10,733 bases of DNA from contig JAFPUX010000419.1 in the NCBI GenBank assembly GCA_017413145.1, forward strand, positions 1 to 10,733, given 5' to 3'. Positions 1 to 7,500 of this stretch are shown one piece after another; positions within the stretch are counted from its first letter, which is position 1; each line of letters starts with the position of its first letter. The notes under the pieces were generated by a model that saw only the letters and a list, made by a program, of their open reading frames with translations, did not search any database and was not told the origin of the DNA. This stretch comes from Kiritimatiellia bacterium (GTDB lineage: Bacteria > Verrucomicrobiota > Kiritimatiellia > RFP12 > UBA3636). A program made the translations under genes and the position numbers.

Positions 1-384
1 CACTGCAACCAGAAGGGCTCCAACATCACCGCCGAGCGCCTGCGCCTCGACTTCACGCACGGCGAGAAGATGACGCCCGAGCAGATCCAGAAGGTCGAGG
101 ACCTCGTGAACGAGCAGATCAAGGCGGACCTCCCGGTCTACCGCGACATGATGACGCTCGACGAGGCCCGCGCCGCCGGCGCCACCGCGCTCTTCTCGAG
201 CAAGTATACCGACGAGAAGCTCTCCGTCTACACGATGGGGCGCACGCGCGACGACTTCTTCTCCAAGGAGGTCTGCACCGGCCCGCACGTGGAGCACACG
301 GGCGTCCTTGGGCACTTCAAGATCAAGAAGGAGGAGAGCTCCTCCGCCGGCGTCCGCCGCATCAAGGCGGTGCTGGAACGGTAG
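1..384 (+). CDS. alaS: Alanyl-tRNA synthetase, C-terminal part (short form, 5' end outside window)
   Basis: The frame is open from base 1 and ends at TAG 382-384; the first 127 codons seen are the protein's C-terminus. AlaRS charges tRNA-Ala with alanine in the cytoplasm and clears Ser/Gly mischarged tRNA through its editing domain. The visible part is that editing (tRNA_SAD) domain: GSNITAERLRLDF near the start, then EVCTGPHVEHTG with the C-x3-H pair that normally binds zinc, and FKIKKEESSSAGVRRI near the end. The other zinc histidine pair should lie upstream of the window. Full-length bacterial AlaRS continues for a few hundred residues after this point with a DHHA1/C-Ala region, but here the protein stops right after RRIKAVLER. 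This matches short AlaRS forms known in some bacterial lineages, so it is probably natural and not a broken gene. A strong hairpin follows the stop by one base. Family call is firm. Confidence 0.93.
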   Translation, partial: HCNQKGSNITAERLRLDFTHGEKMTPEQIQKVEDLVNEQIKADLPVYRDMMTLDEARAAGATALFSSKYTDEKLSVYTMGRTRDDFFSKEVCTGPHVEHTGVLGHFKIKKEESSSAGVRRIKAVLER

Positions 385-385
385 A

Positions 386-405
386 CCCGGCCAAGTATGG
401 CCGGG
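386..405 (+). terminator. Hairpin after alaS, candidate terminator
   Basis: A perfect 8-bp GC-rich stem (CCCGGCCA / TGGCCGGG) with a 4-nt AGTA loop begins two bases after the alaS stop codon. No T-run follows on either strand, so it may work as a weak or factor-assisted terminator or as an mRNA 3'-end stabiliser. The stem is seen directly; the role is inferred. Confidence 0.6.
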
Positions 406-446
406 CACAGAACGGACCGGCGGCGAGAACCCCGTCTTCCGAGCGA

Positions 447-500
447 AGCGAGATACGACGGGATGCGCGAGACGGCGAAGCCGTCGCGCGCATCCCTCGC
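447..500. repeat. Long extragenic palindrome between convergent genes (REP-like; possible mscS terminator)
   Basis: The core at 460-496 is a near-perfect hairpin. A 10-bp arm GGGATGCGCG (460-469) pairs with CGCGCATCCC (487-496). After one A/G mismatch, a 6-bp arm GACGGC (471-476) pairs with GCCGTC (480-485) over a GAA loop. Flanking GCGAG (447-451) and CTCGC (496-500) could extend it with a bulge. It lies between the 3' ends of alaS and mscS and abuts the mscS stop codon, so on the minus strand it would form right after translation ends. No U-tract is present. The design resembles repetitive extragenic palindromes, but copy number in the genome cannot be judged here. Confidence 0.6.
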
Positions 501-1315
501 TACTTCATGTGCACGTCGCGCTGCGGGAAGGGGATCGTGAGGCCGGCGGCCTCGAGCGCCTCCTTGCCGGCGCGGGTGAGGTCGCGGCGGGCGGGCCAGT
601 AGTCGGCCTTGGCGACCCAGAGGCGCAGCGAGAGGTTGACGGCGCTCTCGCCGAGGCCGTCCACGAAGACCTCGACGGGCCTGTCCGCGACGCGGCGCGC
701 CTCGCCCTCGCCGAGCGCGAGCAGGGCGCGGAGGCCGGCTTCGATCGAGTCGGAATACGCGATCGAGAAGACGAGGCGGATCTGGCGCTCCGGGTTGCGG
801 TCGTAGTCGACGATCGGCTCGTCGCGCAGGATGCGGTTCGGGACGGAGACGAACAGCCCTTCGGGCGTTCGTAGATCGGTCGAGAAGAGGCCGATGCGCG
901 TCACGGTTCCGGAGGAGCGGCCGTCGGACGTCTCGCGGAAGGAGATGAAGTCGCCCACGGAGATCGGCCGCAGGAAGACCAGCTCCAGGCCGGCGGCGAC
1001 GTTGCTGAGCGTGTCCTTGAGGGCGAGGCCGATCGCGATGGCGAGGCCGCCGAAGGCGGTGAGCACGCCGTTCGTGTTCACGCCGAGCGCGTTGAGCGCG
1101 GCGACGAGGCCGAAGAGCCAGATGCACCACGCGACCGCGCCGCCGGCGAAACGCTCGACGGCGGAGTCCGCGTGCGGGAGCCGGCGGACGAGCGCGCGGA
1201 CGAGCCGCCCGGCGTAGAAGCCGGCGGCGCCCGCGGCCGCGAAAATCAGGGCCGCGGGGAGGAGATGGCGCACGGCGTAGTCCGAGGAGAGGAGCTGCAG
1301 GAGACGGTTTTTCAT
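500..1315 (-). CDS. mscS: Small-conductance mechanosensitive channel, MscS family
   Basis: This 271-residue inner-membrane protein is close to the 286 residues of E. coli MscS. The family forms heptameric pores that open under membrane tension and release solutes during osmotic downshock. Three hydrophobic helices are visible at about residues 18-41, 55-79 and 83-114. The third is a typical Gly/Ala-rich pore helix, with the segment AFGGLAIAIGLALKDTLSN at 87-105. It is followed by the beta-domain signature FLRPISVGDFISF (114-126), VPN at 158-160, and a C-terminus IPFPQRDVHMK much like the MscS end. ATG 1313-1315 is the only sensible start: it precedes TM1 at the usual distance and no in-frame start codon lies between it and the tRNA. 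No Shine-Dalgarno sequence is present in the 20-nt gap to the upstream tRNA-Arg, with which it may be co-transcribed. It converges with alaS. Confidence 0.95.
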   Translation of the reverse strand: MKNRLLQLLSSDYAVRHLLPAALIFAAAGAAGFYAGRLVRALVRRLPHADSAVERFAGGAVAWCIWLFGLVAALNALGVNTNGVLTAFGGLAIAIGLALKDTLSNVAAGLELVFLRPISVGDFISFRETSDGRSSGTVTRIGLFSTDLRTPEGLFVSVPNRILRDEPIVDYDRNPERQIRLVFSIAYSDSIEAGLRALLALGEGEARRVADRPVEVFVDGLGESAVNLSLRLWVAKADYWPARRDLTRAGKEALEAAGLTIPFPQRDVHMK

Positions 1316-1335
1316 GGCGCGCTCGCGGGAAATCG

Positions 1336-1412
1336 TGGTGCCCCAGAGAGGACTTGAACCTCCGACACCCGGTTTAGGAAACCGGTGCTCTGTCCAGCTG
1401 AGCTACTGGGGC
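1336..1412 (-). tRNA. tRNA-Arg, anticodon CCU (reads AGG)
   Basis: Read on the minus strand, the gene folds into a complete cloverleaf. The 7-bp acceptor stem is perfect (GCCCCAG / CTGGGGC). The D arm has GCTC/GAGC, and the anticodon stem CCGGT/ACCGG encloses loop TTCCTAA, giving anticodon CCT. The T arm is GGAGG/CCTCT around TTCAAGT with one G-U pair. Discriminator A is at 1339 and the CCA end is encoded (1336-1338). Total length is 77 nt including CCA. It serves the AGG arginine codon, which is rare in the neighbouring GC-rich genes. It has its own near-consensus promoter just upstream, and the mscS start codon lies 20 nt past the CCA. Confidence 0.96.
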
Positions 1413-1425
1413 GGAAACGCGGCGG

Positions 1426-1455
1426 ATTCTAGCGGTTCGCCCCGTCGCGTGTCAA
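1426..1455 (-). promoter_or_regulatory. Sigma-70 promoter for tRNA-Arg (and perhaps mscS)
   Basis: On the minus strand a perfect -35 box TTGACA (1450-1455) is followed by an 18-bp spacer and a -10 box TAGAAT (1426-1431, 5 of 6 matches). Transcription would start about 6 nt before the tRNA 5' end, which suits a stable RNA gene. As no other promoter is apparent between the tRNA and mscS, it may also drive the channel gene. Confidence 0.8.
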
Positions 1456-1500
1456 CCGGCGCTTCTCCGCTCGGGCCGGCGAAGTTTCGTGCGCGCCCTC

Positions 1501-1529
1501 TTGCGCGCGCGAAGGATTTGGGGTATAAT
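1501..1529 (+). promoter_or_regulatory. Sigma-70 promoter for the M6 protease operon
   Basis: A perfect -10 TATAAT (1524-1529) lies 17 bp after a weaker -35 TTGCGC (1501-1506, 3 of 6 matches). The expected start near 1535-1537 gives a 5' leader of about 53 nt before ATG 1589. The leader holds a small possible hairpin (CTTCC 1537-1541 with GGAAG 1550-1554) and no strong Shine-Dalgarno sequence; only GGGA at 1574-1577 could serve. The promoter is divergent from that of the tRNA, with about 45 bp between the two -35 boxes. Confidence 0.75.
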
Positions 1530-1588
1530 TTCCGCACTTCCCGTAAAAAGGAAGCGGGGTTTTCCACCCTTCCGGGAATTTCCGCAAC

Positions 1589-4500
1589 ATGAATTCCATC
1601 CGCACGTTCCGTTCGTTCGCCGCGATTGCGGCGTTTCTCGCGTTGTCCATTTCCGCCGCCGCCGCGCCGTTCGCGAAGTGGCTGCGCGTTCCGGTTCCCG
1701 GCGGCGGGACGGTCGAGATCTGGGGCGAAGGCGACGAATACGACGCCTGGTTCGAGACGAAGGACGGACACGCCCTGCGCGTGAACGACGACGCCGGCCG
1801 CTACGAGTACGTCGATCTCGACGAGACGACCGGCGGCTTCGTCGGAACCGGGATCTTTCTCGGCGACGAGGCAGGCAACGAGGCCCGCCTCGCGGCGCTG
1901 CCGCGCGGAATCCGCGACACGTCCGAGGCGCACCGCCGCGCGGTGGAGGAGCGCATCGCCGAAATGCAGAAGGTCCTGCGCGACGACGAGCGCTGGGAGG
2001 AGGCGAAGAAGCGGGGCGCCGAGCGGATCGAGATGCTCGAGAAGGCCGCGGCGGGGAAGGCCGACCCCGACTCGCCGGAGTACACGCACGCCACGTCCGG
2101 CCGCTACGTCGGCGTGACGATTCTCGTCGACTTCCCGCTTCTCGACGCTTCGGGCAACGTCACCAACTCGCTCAGCAAGACGATCAGCACGAAATACAAC
2201 GTCGACGCCGTCGACGCGATGATGAACGGCGAGAACTACACGACCGACGGCAGCATCGCCTCCATGCACGACTACTGGGCGACCGTCTCCGACGGCGCGG
2301 TCGACTACAACAACGTGGTCATCGACTGGGTCATGGCGCCGCATCCGCGCGAATACTACAACGACACGTCGTCGAGCAGCGGCACCTGCGGCCGGAAGCT
2401 GATCGGCGACGTCCTGGAGACCATGGCGGCCGACCCGGACTTCGACACGAAGTACCTGCCCAAGCTGCAGCAGGCGACATTGAGCGGCCGGGCCGCGCAC
2501 GCGCTCAACGTCATCTACGCGGGCCCCGACTCCGGCACGTGGTCCAAGGGCCTCTGGCCGCACCGCTGGACGCTGACGTCCACCCAGTACTCCAAGATGT
2601 ACTGGACGATGCCGAACGGGACGCAGGCCTACTTCTACGACTACGAGATCACGAAGGCCGCCAACAGCCTCTACAACGACACGCTGCTGCACGAGAACGG
2701 CCACATGATCTGCGGCTTCCCGGACCTCTACGCCGCGTCGCACTCCGACGGAACCGGCGTCGGCGGCTGGTGCCTCATGTGCTACCACAACACCGGCCCC
2801 GCCGTCTGCGCGCCGCTCCGCGTCGGCGCCGGCTGGGCCACGCCCAAGACGCTGCCCGCGCAGGGCTGGGTGACCGTGACGAGCGACCGCACGGACGTGT
2901 GGAAGTTCGCGAACCCGAACAACTCGCGCGAGTTCTTCATGATCGAGAACCGCCAGAAGAAGGGGCTCGACAAGGGCCTCAACGGGTCCGGCGTCCTCAT
3001 CTGGCGCGCCGACGAATCGTATTCCAACAACCAGTACCCGTCCTCGACGATCCGGAGCAACTTCACCGGGCACCCCGCCACCAACCGCTGGGCCCAGTAC
3101 CTCTCGCTCGAACAGGCGGACGGCGAATACGACAACGAGCGCGGCTCGGGCTACTACGGCGACTCGACGGATCCGTGGTACGCCGGGAACAGGGGCTCGC
3201 TCTTCACGGGCGTGTTCAACTACGACTCCGCCGCGTGTTCCCGCTGGAAGGACGGATCGGACTCCGGGCTCAAGCTCTCGCACTTCTCCGCGAGCGGCGA
3301 CACGATGACGTTCTTCGTCGGCGACCCGTCGACGTGGCCCGAGCCGTTCGTGGAGATCAAACTCAAGTCCGTCGGCGGCGAGGCCGCCACGTTCACCGCG
3401 CTGGTCGAGTCGTGGGGCTCCGGCGCGAGCTCCGCCGACGTCTACGCCGAGATCGGCTCGGATGCGGCCTTCTCCACGGTCGTCTCCTCCACGAAGATCG
3501 GGACGATGACGCAGCTCAACCGCGACACGGACTGGCAGGTCGGCGACCTCGAAATCGGCACGCCGCACTACGTCCGCATCAAGCTCAAGAACGCCGCCGG
3601 CGAGTTCGTCGGCCCCGTCGCCACGCTCGACTACCAGCGCGACGAAAACATCCCGCCCGCCGTCGACGCGCCGCGCGTCCTCTTCTGGCAGTCGCCCGGC
3701 AATCCCAAGAACTGGTTCGTGGCGACGGACAAGACGCACAAGGGCGCCACGTCCGCCAAGTCCGGCGCGATCACGCACAACCAGACGACGGTGCTCAACG
3801 CCACGGTCACGGGCCCCGGCACGTTCTCGTTCTGGTGGAACGTGAGCTCGGAGAGCGTCACCTACGACTGGCACGCCTACACGACGTCCTGGAACCCCGC
3901 CACGACGAACAAGATCGGCGGCACGTCCGCCACCTGGGCGCAGGTGACGCTCCAGGTCCCCGCCGGCAGCCAGACGATCTCCTGGAGCTACCGCAAGGAC
4001 GGCTCGCAGAACAGCGGCTCCGACTGCGCCTGGCTCGACGACGTCGTCTGGCGCGCCGACGCGGCCGAACCGATCGTGACCGCCGCGGACGCCGGCAACG
4101 CCGGCGTCTCGACGATCGACGTGGACTGGACGCTCGAGAACCTCTCGACCGGCGCGACGAGCTGCAATCTCTTCCTGGAATACTCCACGTCCTCCTCGTT
4201 CCCGTCCGCCTCGACGACGACCGTTCCGATCGGCTCCGCCACGGACGAGGCGTCCGGCACCTGGACGCTCACCGGCCTCGCCGCCGGCACGACCTACTAC
4301 ATCCGCGCCAAGGCGGTCAGCGACACGGACAAGACCGGCTATTCGGAGGCCTTCTCCGCCGCCACCGCGAACCCGGCGCTGCCCGACTTCACCTTCGCGG
4401 CGACAGCGTCGGAGACCCCGACGCGCGGCGTCGTGTCGATCGACGTCTCCGGTTTCGGCACCGGCGCCTCGTCCGGTACCGCGACGATCGAATACTCGAC

Positions 4501-7500
4501 GACGCCCGACTTCGCCGGCGCGAAGACGGCGACCGCCTCGCTGACGCGCACCGGCGCCACCGCGGTGGAGCTTACGCGCCTCTCGGCGGGGACGACCTAC
4601 TACGTCCGCGTGACGGTCCTCAACAACCAGAACAAGTCGTTCACGCGCGGACCGAAGACGTTCACGACGGCCGACCCCGGCTTCTACCAGCCCGGCCTCG
4701 CGCAGGTTCGCTACGGGTGCACCTCGAGTTCCTACCCGGACTTCACGGTCACGGTCGCCGACAACGCGTCGACCTACGCGATCGAGCGCACCCCCGGCCC
4801 GATCATGGCGGACATCACCGGCAGCTCGTGCTCGACCGTCAACCCCTACACCGCGACGACATGGGCCTGGGCGAACAACACGACCTACTACTACGAAGGC
4901 GAGATGTTCTTCAAGGGTGGCGTGACCTACAACTTCTTCCACTGCATCGACGACGGCGCCGCGATCGAGCTCGACGGCGAATGGCTCACGCGGCAGAGCG
5001 CGTCCAACGTATCGGGCTACAACGCAGGCGTCACGACTGCGAGCAAGAGCTACGGGACCGACGGCTGGCACGCAATCCGGATCTGGGTCTACGACTGGAG
5101 CGGCGGCAAGGGCTACGTCTCGGGCAAGATCGGCTTCTCCGGCATCGGCATCGGCTGGAACACCAACGGCTGCACGACCGTGAACGCCGCGAACCAGTCC
5201 AACTGGTCCACGCTCCGCGACCCGGGCGACGCCTCGCTCCTGCGCACGCTTTCCGGCGCCGAGCTGCCGTCGTTCGTGACGCTCGACGACGACCTGATGA
5301 TCGCCGGCACGACGCTCACCGGAACGATCCACACGGACGGCATCGAGGACGGCTGCACGGTCACGCTCTACGCCGGCCAGTCCAACGCCGGCTCGAACAC
5401 GGTCGGCTGGGCGCAGAGCTTCGTCGCCGGCACGGTGCCGAGCGAAAGCTACAATCTGCCGTTCCAGTGGGACGACTTCTGCGACGCCGGCGACGTCGCC
5501 GGCTGGTTCGTGATCGCGCGGATGACGAACCCGTCCGGATCCTACGAAGGCTGGTCGGTCGTCCGCGAGCCCCATGCGGGCAACATCTTCGTCGTCGGCA
5601 TCCAGGAGGGCGCGTCCGGCCTGAACACGATCTCCGCCACGCCGCGCGTCGTCGGCTTCGGCGAGGGTGCACAGTCGGCGTCCGTCTGCCTCGAGTACTC
5701 GACGGACGCGAACTTCGCCAATGCGCAGACGACCGCGAACGTCACGGCGACGACCACCAACTGGCTCTCCGCCGTCACGATCTCCGGCCTGGCGCCGAAC
5801 ACGGTGTACTACGTACGGACGAAGGGCGTGAAGAACGGCGAGACGGTCTACTCGCGCAAGGCGACGCTCTCCACGCTGGACTACGGAACGCCCGTCGCGA
5901 CCGTTTCGGTCGGCACGACGACGCTCACGTCGATTCCCGTCACGTGGACCGTCTCCTCGCTCGGCCTCGGCAACTCCTCCGCCGAGGTTTGGCTCGACTA
6001 CGGCACGTCGACCTCCTACGGCTCGTCCGTCAAGGTCGCGACGGTGACGACCTCGCAGGTCCCGAAGAGCGGTTCCTGGACGCTCTCGGACCTGCCCGGC
6101 GAAACGACCTACTACGTCCGCGTGCGCGTCGTCGCGTCGCCCTCCGGCAAGAGCGGCACGTCCGCCGGCGCGTCCGGCCAGACGAAGCCCGTCGGCAATC
6201 CGGTCGTCTCCGCGACGCTCGGCGCCGTGGCGCAATACACGGCCACGTTCTCCTACAACCTCACGGCGCTCGGCGACGGCGCCGCTTCCGCGACGCTCTA
6301 CTACGACGTTTCGACCTCGTCGACCTTCCCGTCCGGGTCCACGACGTCGACGACGATCCAGGGCGGCATCCTGCCGGGCTCGCTCCCGAAGGTCGGCACC
6401 GCGACCGTGACGGGGCTCGACGCGGAGACCACCTACTACTTGCGCGTCCGCGCCGTGAACCACGCGGGCAAGTCCGGCGTCTCCACGACGATGACCGTGA
6501 ACACGACCGCCGTGGGCGACCCCGAGGTCGCGGTCGACATGACGAGCGTCCTGCAGCGCGCCGCGACGGCGTCGATCTCGATCGCCACGCTCGGCGAGGC
6601 CGCCGAGAGCGCCACGGTGACGGTCGAATACGGAACATCGACGAGCTACGGCTCGACCGCCGCCGTGACCGGCACGCCCGCCGCCGGCGCGGTCCTCACG
6701 GCCGCGTTCGAGAACCTCGCGACGGAGACGACCTACTACGTGCGCGTCACCGTCCGCAACGACGCGGGCAAGACCGGCGTCGCGACGACGAGCTTCCGCA
6801 CGCTCGAGCCGAACGACCCGGCGTTCACCTACACCGTGACGCCGTCCTACACGGCCGCGTCGTTCGCGCTCGACGTGACGAAGATCGGCAACGGCGCGTC
6901 CTCCGCCTCCGGCTACGTCCGCTGGGGCACGAGCGCCTCGCTCTCGCCCGAGCTCGGCCGCGCGGCGCTCTCGAAGATCGTCGCGCCGGGCCCGATGAGC
7001 GGCGCCGCGACGGGCCTCACGGCCGGCACGACCTACTACTACGAGGTCGTCGTGACGAACAACCTCGCGGGCCTCACCGCGAAGACGGGGTCGTTCAAGA
7101 CCGAGACCGCCGGCGACCTGGCCTACGGGACTGGCTATTGGGATGGCGGCCTGCTGCAGGGCTACTGCAAGGGCCTGAACAACGAGCAGTGGGGGCTTCC
7201 CGTCAACAAGTCCTCCGCCGAGGCCGCGCGGTGGAACTCCTCGGGCTACGTCGCGAGCTTCGCCTATGGCGCGGTGGCGTCCTACCAGGTCCTCTCCACG
7301 TCCAACTGGACGAACCCCTACGACGGCGCGACCTATCCGATGGACAAGTGGAACCGCATGTGGGCCTACGGCGGCCAGATGTGGATGGAGGCGGGCGTCA
7401 AGTACTGGTTCGCCGTGAACTTCTACCACGCCGCGGCGATTTCGATCGACGGCACGGTCGTCGTTTCCGAGGACAACGGCGGCAACGGGACGCCGAATGT

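Noticed and set aside
228..1130. Minus-strand open frame overlapping alaS and mscS
   Set aside because: Arg/Pro-rich translation and conflict with two well-supported genes; a shadow frame of mscS.
1336..1412. tRNA gene as an integration site for a mobile element
   Set aside because: No integrase gene, no partial tRNA 3' duplication and no composition shift were seen nearby in the window.
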